Of a stretch of DNA of 64,000 bases, positions 16,948-24,625 are shown one piece after another (position 1 is the stretch's first letter; each line of letters begins with the position of its first letter). The notes under the pieces are model-generated. The model saw only the letters and a list, made by a program, of their open reading frames with translations. It had not been told where the DNA came from and searched no databases. The stretch is taken from positions 1-64,000 of the forward strand of contig JAUMVK010000003.1 of the NCBI GenBank assembly GCA_030530205.1, read 5' to 3'. Source of the stretch: RGIG3701 sp030530205 (GTDB taxonomy: Bacteria; Planctomycetota; Planctomycetia; Pirellulales; Thermoguttaceae). A program made the translations under genes and the position numbers.

Positions 16948-17706
16948 ATGGCTATTTTGTTCCTCGGAGCCACTTCTGAAATTGCACGGCATAACGTCGA
17001 TTTTTTCGCGGCGAGGGAGGAACATCTTATTCTTGTGGGACGTAATCCACAGAAACTGCGCAGCCTGGTAACGAGGCCGGACTCGGAATTTATGTATTAT
17101 AACGCCTCAGAGACTTTTCAATCCATTCTTTCCGCCGAGATGTTCTGGCTTCAGTGTGTCGCTCTGGCACGGGTTACGTGGGAAGAACCGATTACCGGTA
17201 TTTACATCGCTCAGGGTATGCTCCCCTCACAGGACTCAAAACGCTGGGGCGATGAAATTGAACAGACGGTTTTCGTCAATTTCACCTCATTGACGATTTT
17301 CCTTGAAGCGGTCGCACGCTGGTACGAGACACATCCTTTTGCCGCAAATGGCGCATGGATCACGGTCCTTTCCTCGGTAGCGGGAGATCGGGGACGATGT
17401 TCAAATTATCCCTATGGAGCTGCCAAAGCGGGGCTGACTGCCTACCTCTCCGGGCTTCGCGCACGGTTGCAGCCGATCGGGACAAACGTCCTGACGGTCA
17501 AACCCGGCCTGGTCCAGACGCGTATGATCGCAGATCGGCCGCAGAGCAAATCGTTCCTGGCCGCCGATCCCCGCCGTGTCGCCGAATCGATCGACCGTGC
17601 GATCACAAACCGGCGGAACGTCCTCTATACACCGTGGTGGTGGCGCATCGTGATGTGCTGCGTCCAGCTTCTTCCTGAATGTATTTTCAAGAGGTTAAGG
17701 TTTTAG
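16948..17706 (+). CDS. Short-chain dehydrogenase/reductase, DprE2-like
   Basis: A 252-residue Rossmann-fold oxidoreductase. The cofactor loop is GATSEIA (7-13), the catalytic Ser and Tyr-x-x-x-Lys lie in SSVAGDRGRCSNYPYGAAKAG-type sequence (about 145-165), and the C-terminus is a basic, hydrophobic helix that may attach it to the membrane. The catalytic block is very like that of DprE2, which with DprE1 epimerises decaprenyl-phospho-ribose to arabinose; no DprE1 partner is visible here, so the substrate is open. It lies between ribBA and kdsA on the same strand and may be cotranscribed with kdsA (34-base gap). Confidence 0.8.
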   Translation: MAILFLGATSEIARHNVDFFAAREEHLILVGRNPQKLRSLVTRPDSEFMYYNASETFQSILSAEMFWLQCVALARVTWEEPITGIYIAQGMLPSQDSKRWGDEIEQTVFVNFTSLTIFLEAVARWYETHPFAANGAWITVLSSVAGDRGRCSNYPYGAAKAGLTAYLSGLRARLQPIGTNVLTVKPGLVQTRMIADRPQSKSFLAADPRRVAESIDRAITNRRNVLYTPWWWRIVMCCVQLLPECIFKRLRF

Positions 17707-17740
17707 TTCTCTTCATTTTCATAAAATCGTCAATCTTTTT

Positions 17741-18583
17741 ATGATGCAAACCACCCGTAAAATCTCCATCACGCCGCGCGTTTCCATTGGCGGCGAGGCC
17801 GAAACGTTCACGCTGATCGCCGGGCCGTGCGCCATCGAGGACGAAACGACCGTCATGACCGCCGCAGAAGGGCTGAAGCGTGTCTGCGAGGATCTGGAGA
17901 TCCCGCTCGTCTTCAAGGGCTCGTTCGACAAAGCAAACCGGAGCTCGATCTTCTCCCCGCGCGGTGTGGGGCTGGAGGAGGGTTTGCGGATCCTGGAAAA
18001 AGTCAAAGCCGAATTGGACCTTCCGGTCGTCACGGACGTTCACGAAACGACCCAATGCCCGGCCGTCGGGCAGGTGGTGGACCTGATCCAGATCCCGGCT
18101 TTTCTTGCGCGCCAGACCGATCTGCTCGTCGCGGCGGCGAAAACCGGCAAAGCCGTCAACGTGAAAAAAGGCCAGTTCATGGCCCCGGATGATATGCGGA
18201 ACGTGGCGGCCAAACTCACCGAGGCGGGAAACGAAAAGATCCTCCTCTGCGAACGCGGCACGTCGTTTGGCTACCACACGTTGGTCGTGGATTTTACCGG
18301 CCTGATCGAGATGCGGAAGATCGGCTTCCCGATCGTTTTCGACGCGACGCACAGCGTGCAGAAACCCGGCGGCAACGGGACCAGCTCGGGCGGAAACCGT
18401 GAGTACGCCGCCCCGCTGATGAACGCGGCCCTGGCCGTGGGCGTGGACGCGATTTTCGCCGAGGTGCACCCCGACCCCAGCCGGGCGATCTCCGATGCGG
18501 AAAATCAGATCCCGCTGGCCGAAATCCGGGAAATTCTGCTCCGGGCGAAAGAAATCGACCGGGTTTCAAGAGCGTTTCATTAA
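17741..18583 (+). CDS. kdsA: 3-deoxy-8-phosphooctulonate synthase (KDO-8-P synthase)
   Basis: Condenses phosphoenolpyruvate with arabinose 5-phosphate to give KDO 8-phosphate, for the inner core of lipopolysaccharide. The 280-residue TIM-barrel protein shows the family blocks AGPCAIE, FKGSFDKANRSS, TDVHE, QIPAFLARQTDLL, VKKGQFMAP and FDATHSVQKPGG. Its presence implies an LPS-bearing outer membrane. Downstream are two inverted repeats that may end the transcript. Confidence 0.96.
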   Translation: MMQTTRKISITPRVSIGGEAETFTLIAGPCAIEDETTVMTAAEGLKRVCEDLEIPLVFKGSFDKANRSSIFSPRGVGLEEGLRILEKVKAELDLPVVTDVHETTQCPAVGQVVDLIQIPAFLARQTDLLVAAAKTGKAVNVKKGQFMAPDDMRNVAAKLTEAGNEKILLCERGTSFGYHTLVVDFTGLIEMRKIGFPIVFDATHSVQKPGGNGTSSGGNREYAAPLMNAALAVGVDAIFAEVHPDPSRAISDAENQIPLAEIREILLRAKEIDRVSRAFH

Positions 18584-18617
18584 GAGCGTGCTTTGAGATT
18601 TTCGGTTAAAAACCTCG

Positions 18618-18705
18618 CTTTTTTCACCCTGCGGGAGAAAAAAGACTTGCCCGCGAAAACGTTTGCCGCCGCGGAGGGAGGAACATTTTGAAAATTGTTC
18701 CTCCC
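18618..18705. repeat. Two inverted repeats between kdsA and the CrtI-like gene
   Basis: 'cttttttc' (18618-18625) pairs with 'gaaaaaag' (18637-18644). Then 'gggaggaaca' (18676-18685) pairs perfectly with 'tgttcctccc' (18696-18705), followed by 'ccgggaccccctctttc'. The first could serve as a terminator for both converging genes; the second resembles a dispersed palindrome. Confidence 0.6.
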
Positions 18706-18769
18706 CCGGGACCCCCTCTTTCAAAAACTTTTTAATATTAGATTAAGGAAGAGTGCTTTTTATTCTTTC

Positions 18770-20164
18770 TTATTTTCTCATGAAGGCGTCCACCTCGTTC
18801 GCGACGATCACCCCATAATTCACCGCACCGAGCCAGCCCGACATGATGATCCCAACGCTCCCTGTATGGAAAAGCCCCGGCACCTGTTCCGGCAGGCCGC
18901 GGGAAATCTCGAGGCCCTCGAACTTCGTCCCGAAACTGGCGCCCATCTCGTGGAGCGTGTACCGCTCGAACGTTTTCGGCGTGGCGGCCTCCACCCAGTC
19001 GATTTTCTGACGGATCCCCGGCACGTACTTCTCCACCGCGTTCAGCGTGTCCTCGATGAGGTCCTTCTTGCTCACCTCGTACTCCTCCGGGCTGAGTTTC
19101 GCCCAGTCGTCGTAGTTGGCGTTCGTGCTGGCGACGATGGCGTACCGGTCGCTCACCCCCGGCCGCGTTTTCGGGTAATAGAACGAATACGTGCGGCTCG
19201 TAATGTTCCGGCTGAGAAGCATTTTCGTGTCGAACTTCGGCGCGACCGACGTGAAAAGCAGATCGCCGCAGACTTTTTCGTCCACCGTCTCGCCCGGCTT
19301 GAGCGACATATAGACCTGGCAGCTCGAATTGTTCAGGCGCACTTTTTCGGCCTTTTCGATGAAATCCTTAGAGAAATTCTCCGCGCCGGTCATTTTGAAG
19401 ATCGTGCTCTTGAGGTTCGAGTTGGAAACGACTGCCCGCGCTTTGATAAACTGGCCGTTCGCCTCAACGCCCTGGATCTTTCCGTCCTCCACGACTATCC
19501 GTTCCACGCGGGTTTTCGTGGCAATCTCGACGCCGTTTTTCTCCATCTCGGCTTTCATCATGGCCACAAGCCGGTCGGTGCCGCCGGTGAAGGTGAAAAC
19601 GCCCTTCGACATGAAATTCGAGAAAACGATCCCGTAGGTGATGGCCGGTTCGTCGAGCGTCGAGCCGTTCGCGTAGGTGATCGGTTCCATGAGAAGCCGC
19701 ACCACGTCATCACGGCCGGGGAAAAACTCCTCGAAAAGCTCGCGAGTCGTCATTTGCTGGTCGTCCACGAAGGTCATGCTCCGCGCTTTGTCGAAAAAGG
19801 CGTTGACGGTCTGCGCGTCAATGCCGAATTTCTCGATCAAAAGCCGGGTAAAATCCTCCCGATTGAACGTCGTTTCGAGCGAAAACATCGGATTGTCGAA
19901 CCGGATGGACGGAAGCTGAACGATCGAGTCCGCGATCTCCTTGTTCCAGTACCGGCGGCACGATTTGATCATCCCCACCGGGAAACCGTGGAGCGAAATG
20001 TCGAAAATGATCCCGTCCTTGCGCCGGAACCAGGTCGCCAGCCCCCCGAGCTGGAAATGATGTTCGCACAAAAGGACACGATGCCCCGCGCGGGCGAGAA
20101 TATTCGCGGCAGTCATTCCTCCAAGTCCGGAGCCAATGACGATGATGTCGTAAGCGGATTTCAT
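18770..20164 (-). CDS. FAD-dependent oxidoreductase of the CrtI/phytoene desaturase type
   Basis: A 464-residue flavoprotein. The dinucleotide-binding motif IGSGLGGMTAANILARAG begins near residue 9 and is followed by HHFQLGGLATWFRR, the flavin-contact segment of the CrtI/carotenoid isomerase group. The C-terminus has the second FAD segment PGLFHTGSVGIIMSGWLGA (about 430-448). Possible roles are carotene desaturation or isomerisation, or saturation of a polyprenyl-like lipid; no crtB or other carotenoid gene is near, so the substrate is unknown. The ATG at 20164 is used; an in-frame TTG two codons earlier is possible. Confidence 0.85.
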   Translation of the reverse strand: MKSAYDIIVIGSGLGGMTAANILARAGHRVLLCEHHFQLGGLATWFRRKDGIIFDISLHGFPVGMIKSCRRYWNKEIADSIVQLPSIRFDNPMFSLETTFNREDFTRLLIEKFGIDAQTVNAFFDKARSMTFVDDQQMTTRELFEEFFPGRDDVVRLLMEPITYANGSTLDEPAITYGIVFSNFMSKGVFTFTGGTDRLVAMMKAEMEKNGVEIATKTRVERIVVEDGKIQGVEANGQFIKARAVVSNSNLKSTIFKMTGAENFSKDFIEKAEKVRLNNSSCQVYMSLKPGETVDEKVCGDLLFTSVAPKFDTKMLLSRNITSRTYSFYYPKTRPGVSDRYAIVASTNANYDDWAKLSPEEYEVSKKDLIEDTLNAVEKYVPGIRQKIDWVEAATPKTFERYTLHEMGASFGTKFEGLEISRGLPEQVPGLFHTGSVGIIMSGWLGAVNYGVIVANEVDAFMRK

Positions 20165-20217
20165 GGACAAAACTTTATTCTATTTTGGAAAGGGGAAACC
20201 AAACAAACGAATAATGT

Positions 20218-20355
20218 GGACGACGCTGGATGCATCGTTTAAAGCCTCCCTCTTTGAGGGGGGTGGCCCGAAGGGCCGGGGGGAGTCGAACACACAGCCA
20301 CCCACTCCCCCAGTCTCGCTGCGCGAGCCAGCCCCCTCAGTGAGGGGGCCTTTCG
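20218..20355. repeat. Dispersed multi-hairpin element, copy 1 (type C)
   Basis: Begins with 'acgacgctggatgcatcgt', then 'cctccctctttgagggggg', 'ggcccgaagggcc', 'gggggag' matched by 'ctccccc', 'tctcgctgcgcgagcca', and 'ccccctcagtgaggggg'. Each of these words is itself a short stem-loop. Related copies lie at 26283-26386 and 29617-29726. The element has no open frame and always lies between genes. Confidence 0.85.
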
Positions 20356-20629
20356 TTACTGTAGCCCAGACTTTTGCAGCCGGGCCGGCCCTCCATATTA
20401 ACGTCTCCGAAAACAAAAGAAGAGGTTGAAGTCTTTCTCCTCATTATTCGTTATTCGTTCTTCATTATTCATTCATTTTTTATTTTACCCGAAATCCTGA
20501 AAATTTCAACCCCCCGAAAAAATTTTCTTTTTTCCCGAAAATTTCAGGTTTTTTCCTTGCGTTTTCGGGAAAACCGTTTACAATATTTGTTAATGAGTTT
20601 AAAGTATTAATTTGCTTGGAGATTTTGAA
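20356..20629. other. AT-rich intergenic region with a type B arm
   Basis: Holds 'cattattcgttattcg' and 'cattattcattcatt' (about 20442-20476), a one-sided copy of the type B arm, then A/T and C/G homopolymer patches and the promoter of the next gene. Together with the type C element it makes a 465-base gap without a gene. Confidence 0.6.
20557..20584 (+). promoter_or_regulatory. Promoter of the PEP-CTERM discoidin/LamG-like gene
   Basis: TTGCGT (20557-20562) and TACAAT (20579-20584), spacer 16; start codon 46 bases further on. Confidence 0.5.
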
Positions 20630-22765
20630 ATGAAAAAAATCATAAATGCCCTGGTTTTCCTTTTCATCCTTGCGCTTGCGTACACGTCACAGGCTGGAAC
20701 CCAACTGACCGGTCTGATGGGTGGAGACGTTACGGACCCGGGGAATAAAATCCAGGCTTCAGGTACGTACACCAACGAGGCAGACTGGGAAGCCCGTTAC
20801 GCGGACGCGACGTGGGTGAGTATTCAGTCTTACAAGAAAGGTCCTTTTGAGTCGAATGAATGTCCGGCCAACCTCTTCAATAACGTGGTCGGCGGTGGGA
20901 CCGCGAAGTGGTACGATTCCTTCGGGCCGAACATGACGACTCCCGCTTACGTGACCCTTCAGTTCCCGGAGGCGTTCGTCCTGACACACTTTACGCTCAC
21001 GTCCGGCAACGACTCCATGAACAGCCGCAACCCGAAGGATTGGGGCCTTTACGGTTCCAACGACGGGTTGAACTGGACCCCCATTTACCACACGACCACT
21101 ACCGCCGATTTCACGGAAACCATCAATACAACGGTTCTGTACTCTTCGTTTACCTACGCGGATGGGAATATTACGTCCGCGACCCAGTTAAATGACGCGC
21201 AAAAAGCCGCCGTTTCCGCCTCGCTCGGTTCGGGAACGACCATTTCCACCCCGGATTTCTCGACGCCTGGCGCCTATTCCTGGTACAAACTGCAAGTCAA
21301 TACGACTTCCAGCAATGACGCGACCCAGCTTTGCGAGCTGGAGCTTTTCGGAAATAAGGTTACGAGCGGCCGCACAAGCGGGAATCCGCTTTTGCCGGTT
21401 GCGCAGCTCATGAACCACGTCGGTTCGGTCTATTCGCTGGACGCCCAGAATACCGCGACGCTGACGGTCGATGAGAACAACAAGGTCTCCGCCTGGGCGG
21501 ATTCCAACTCGAACGGATTTGAATTTACACAAACGACTGCCGATTTTCGCCCCACGATGAGCACGATCTCGATCAACGGCAAGGAGTTCAAAGCTCTGGA
21601 ATTCACGAAAGAAACCCAAACGACGGAAAATCCTTATGGCGGGCAGCTCCTCACCACGAACAAAGAAGTAAATGCTCAGACGGTTTTCATTCTCGCGCAG
21701 AACGACATCAATCACGGTTTGACCGCAATCTGGGGCCAGACCGGTGACTATGGGATCCGTTTGAATAGCAGTAATGGGCTTTGGCAGGACGTTGGGGGAA
21801 ATACCAATGATTTTATTTCGACAAACGGGAATTATTACTATAATGGAACCCCAAAGTCCGAATTTTCCGGTGTATTGCAAAACAATCTGGTTCTGACCCA
21901 GGCGGCAAGAAATGCCCCCTATCCAATTACCTCGAATAATGCAGTTGGTTCCTACTTTACCATTAGCGTTGGAAGCCGCGGTTACGACGGGAAGATCCTC
22001 GAAGTCGTCGTCTATGACCACGCACTGACGGACTACGAGACGAAAATCGTAAATACCGGTTTCGCCCTGAAATACGGGATCGAAATCGCCAACACGCTGG
22101 ACATTTTTCCCGGCCCCATCATGGAAACGGCTTACAAAAATGACGTGATCGGAGTCATCAACCGGACCATTGACGGGAAAGCGTACTTCCAGGACTGTTC
22201 CGGTGAAGGGGGCTTGGGGATTTACGGGAAAATCCTTGGCTCAAAACCCGCCGAATCCGCGTACGACATTTTTGGCCTCGCCACATACCAGGCCCCCTCG
22301 GAAGGTACGGAAATTTACGCCGTTTCCAACATCCCGGCGGGAACCGATGCCGGAATTCTGACGAACATCGCCGGGATCAAAGGCAGCACCTACGACAAAT
22401 GGGCGAAAGAGTGGTACTTCACCAACAAAAGCGGCGGCGCGCAGGATTGGGAGATCACCCTGGAATTCAACGCGGAGGAAGCGAATTTCACCGATTTCGA
22501 GAGCTACGCCGACTCCGAGTGGTATTTGATCTCCAAAACGGAAGAGAATGGCGAGTATTTCCGCGTGGGTGACCTGGACCCGCAAGTTTTCAGCGATAAA
22601 ATGATTTCGTTCACCTTACCGGCCAGCCTCCTGCAGACGGGTTTCTACACGCTGGGCGTGATGACCTCGCCGGAAGTCCCGGAACCTGCCGCGTGGGTCA
22701 TGATCCTGATTGGCCTCGCCGGAATCGGAGTGGTCAGAAAACGCCTGTTCCATCCTGGCGCATAA
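20630..22765 (+). CDS. Secreted PEP-CTERM protein with discoidin-like and LamG-like regions
   Basis: A 711-residue surface protein. Signal peptide 1-22 (start at 20630, with GGAG eight bases before). Residues about 60-235 resemble an F5/8 type C (discoidin) carbohydrate-binding domain: the sequence runs YVTLQFPEAFVLTHFTLTSG, then DWGLYGSNDGLNW and YKLQVN. Residues about 255-485 resemble a concanavalin-like LamG domain ending in EVVVYDHALTDYE. A third beta-rich part (about 500-665) has no match I can name. The end VPEPAAWVMILIGLAGIG plus RKR is a PEP-CTERM signal. Likely role: adhesion to, or capture of, polysaccharide at the cell surface. A strong terminator follows. Confidence 0.85.
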   Translation: MKKIINALVFLFILALAYTSQAGTQLTGLMGGDVTDPGNKIQASGTYTNEADWEARYADATWVSIQSYKKGPFESNECPANLFNNVVGGGTAKWYDSFGPNMTTPAYVTLQFPEAFVLTHFTLTSGNDSMNSRNPKDWGLYGSNDGLNWTPIYHTTTTADFTETINTTVLYSSFTYADGNITSATQLNDAQKAAVSASLGSGTTISTPDFSTPGAYSWYKLQVNTTSSNDATQLCELELFGNKVTSGRTSGNPLLPVAQLMNHVGSVYSLDAQNTATLTVDENNKVSAWADSNSNGFEFTQTTADFRPTMSTISINGKEFKALEFTKETQTTENPYGGQLLTTNKEVNAQTVFILAQNDINHGLTAIWGQTGDYGIRLNSSNGLWQDVGGNTNDFISTNGNYYYNGTPKSEFSGVLQNNLVLTQAARNAPYPITSNNAVGSYFTISVGSRGYDGKILEVVVYDHALTDYETKIVNTGFALKYGIEIANTLDIFPGPIMETAYKNDVIGVINRTIDGKAYFQDCSGEGGLGIYGKILGSKPAESAYDIFGLATYQAPSEGTEIYAVSNIPAGTDAGILTNIAGIKGSTYDKWAKEWYFTNKSGGAQDWEITLEFNAEEANFTDFESYADSEWYLISKTEENGEYFRVGDLDPQVFSDKMISFTLPASLLQTGFYTLGVMTSPEVPEPAAWVMILIGLAGIGVVRKRLFHPGA

Positions 22766-22781
22766 GAATCCTTAACCAAAT

Positions 22782-22828
22782 AAAAAGCCGTAACGCAACT
22801 GACTCCTGGAGCTGCGTTACGGCTTTTT
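22782..22828. terminator. Bidirectional intrinsic terminator
   Basis: A 16-pair perfect stem, 'aaaaagccgtaacgca' (22782-22797) with 'tgcgttacggcttttt' (22813-22828), flanked by A and T runs on both sides. It serves the PEP-CTERM gene and the converging spoVG gene. Confidence 0.92.
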
Positions 22829-22851
22829 CTGTAATTAGATATTAATCGAAT

Positions 22852-23322
22852 TTAATCAAAAATCCCTTCGCCGAACCGTTTACCCCCCTGTTCATCGTCC
22901 GCGTAGTCCAGGTCGAAATCGTCGTAGCGGGAGACGTAACCCGGAGCCTGGGCGCGGATTTTTTCTTCTTCATAAGCCGCGATCACTTCTCGCTGGATCA
23001 TTTCACGCGCGGCGGAATTGATCGGGTGCGCAATGTCCGCGTAGAGTTTCGCCCGGCCGTCTTCGTCCCGGGTCGGGAACTGGGAGGGGAGTTTCGTCCC
23101 GCATTGATTGCAGAAACCCGCCCGAATGGGATTTTTGTACCGGCACGACGGGCAGTGCGCGGTCAGCTTGCGGCTGGGCATCGCAACGAAATAGCCGCTG
23201 GTTCCGTCGATGATCTTGAGGTCCCGAATGACGAAGCAGTCGTCGAAGGTGATCGAGCAGAACGCTTTGAGTCTTTCGCCTGGCTCTTCCATCAGCTTAA
23301 TGCGTACTTCCGTAATTTGCAC
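22852..23322 (-). CDS. SpoVG-family regulator with zinc-ribbon insertion
   Basis: The 156-residue protein has the SpoVG core split in two. Residues 1-52 (ITEVRIKL, FDDCFVIRDLKIIDG, GYFVAMPSRK) and 90-115 (LYADIAHPINSAAREMIQ) match SpoVG, an RNA- or DNA-binding regulator. Between them is a 36-residue insertion with CPSC (57, 60) and CNQC (71, 74), a zinc ribbon. A variable acidic tail follows (about 125-156). SpoVG next to ispE is known in Planctomycetes. A nucleic-acid-binding regulatory role is inferred. It starts 27 bases after the ispE stop codon and shares its direction, so both are probably in one transcript. Confidence 0.88.
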   Translation of the reverse strand: MQITEVRIKLMEEPGERLKAFCSITFDDCFVIRDLKIIDGTSGYFVAMPSRKLTAHCPSCRYKNPIRAGFCNQCGTKLPSQFPTRDEDGRAKLYADIAHPINSAAREMIQREVIAAYEEEKIRAQAPGYVSRYDDFDLDYADDEQGGKRFGEGIFD

Positions 23323-23349
23323 GGTATTTCCTCCATGGAGTTTGGCTGA

Positions 23350-24303
23350 TTATCCGGTCCGCAATATCTGAAGCGGAGCAAGTTCCGATTCCGCTGTAAA
23401 AACCGTTCCAGCGCAATTCTTTTCCAAAAATTCTGCGTTTTTAAGCGCCTCTTCATGTGTCCTGCACAAACCAAAGCAGGCGGAGCCGCTGCCCGTCATC
23501 GAAAAACCAACCAGCGGAACGGGCACGCTGCTCAATGCTTCCAAAACCTTCCGAACGTCCGGCGCCACCTGGAGCGCAGGGGCCATGAGGCGGTTTTTCA
23601 GCCCCTCGGCAAAGGTTTCCAAATCGTTTTCCCGCCACGCGTTGACCATCTTTTGAATGACGCCCGAATTTTGAGGCCCCTGAGGCTCGCAAAGCCGGTA
23701 AACCGCCGGCGTGGAGCAGCCCATTGGGGGCTTCACCACCACAAAGTGCAGCATAGGGAGAGTCTCGCCGTTCGGCACTGACTCAATGATTTCCCCCCGG
23801 CCCCGGCAAATCACCGGAAAACCCTTGAGGAAAAGCGGAACGTCGCTCCCAATTTCCGCCCCGATTTCTGCCAACGCGTCCCGGGAAAGGCCCACGTTCC
23901 AAAACTCGTTAAGGAGCAAAAGCGCCGCAGCCGCGTCCGACGAACCGCCCCCCATTCCCGCTTCGGAAGGAATGCGTTTCGTCAAAATTATATCTGCGCC
24001 CGGCAAATCACGTCGTGGAAGTAAACTCTCTTTCAGCCTGTACACAGCCCGCAGAACCAGGTTGGAATCATCCGTAGGAATCGTTTTACCAGCAAAAAGA
24101 CGCTGGTATTTTTCTTCAGGTGAAATTTTAACCGAAAAGTTCAGCCCGGCAGAAGGCTTGACACGTAGTGTATCGTGAATCGAAATGGGAGTTACAAGGC
24201 TTTCAATCTCGTGAAATCCGGTAGTAAGGCGGCGAATTACCTCAAAAAAAAGGTTCAGTTTTGCGGGAATATTTAGTGTCAATTCAGAGCTGTTTTCAAT
24301 CAT
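23350..24303 (-). CDS. ispE: 4-diphosphocytidyl-2-C-methyl-D-erythritol kinase
   Basis: Phosphorylates CDP-methylerythritol in the non-mevalonate route to isoprenoids. The 317-residue GHMP kinase has the substrate motif NIPAKLNLFFEV near its start, the ATP loop PSEAGMGGGSSDAAAAL (about 110-126), SDVPLFLKG, and the third motif MTGSGSACFG near residue 268. The start is the ATG at 24303; an upstream in-frame TTG is less likely. A perfect TTGACA lies on the same strand at 24332-24337 but I could not pair it with a sound -10 box. It precedes spoVG in the same direction. Confidence 0.95.
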   Translation of the reverse strand: MIENSSELTLNIPAKLNLFFEVIRRLTTGFHEIESLVTPISIHDTLRVKPSAGLNFSVKISPEEKYQRLFAGKTIPTDDSNLVLRAVYRLKESLLPRRDLPGADIILTKRIPSEAGMGGGSSDAAAALLLLNEFWNVGLSRDALAEIGAEIGSDVPLFLKGFPVICRGRGEIIESVPNGETLPMLHFVVVKPPMGCSTPAVYRLCEPQGPQNSGVIQKMVNAWRENDLETFAEGLKNRLMAPALQVAPDVRKVLEALSSVPVPLVGFSMTGSGSACFGLCRTHEEALKNAEFLEKNCAGTVFTAESELAPLQILRTG

Positions 24304-24625
24304 TCTATTATTTTGCAAAATTTTTTCGTTTTGTCAATAGGTGGGAGTTAAAATTTTTGAAAATATTTTGAAAAACTTTTAAGATTTGTAATAATATCAC
24401 ATAATTTATGTCGCTCTTGTTAATTTACTCTTTAAAGCCCTTTAAAAAGAATTTGGACGCTTCAAATAAATAATTACTTCCTGAATTTTTTTAATTATTA
24501 ATTTCTTTCGTGTTTTCTTCAAAAAATTCCCCCGCCCCCCGTTGAAATTTTTCCAAAAAACGGGAAAATAGTAGGGTGATTTTCTTTTCACCCTTTCAAC
24601 CTTTAACCATTTGCTGGAGTTTTTC
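24304..24625. other. AT-rich divergent intergenic region between ispE and pgi
   Basis: This 322-base gap is very AT-rich with long T runs (about 24341-24380 and 24480-24500). A TTGAAA box (24542-24547) stands 17 bases before an A/T-rich hexamer (24565-24570) that may be the pgi promoter, but the match is poor. One short minus-strand frame (24442-24633) has no support. No RNA gene was recognised. Confidence 0.5.

Noticed and set aside
18770..20164. A carotenoid gene cluster
   Set aside because: Only the CrtI-like gene is present; no phytoene synthase or cyclase gene lies within the window.
18695..20242. A 515-codon open frame antisense to the CrtI-like gene
   Set aside because: Shadow frame with Arg/His-rich sequence and no ribosome site; it also runs through the inverted repeats.
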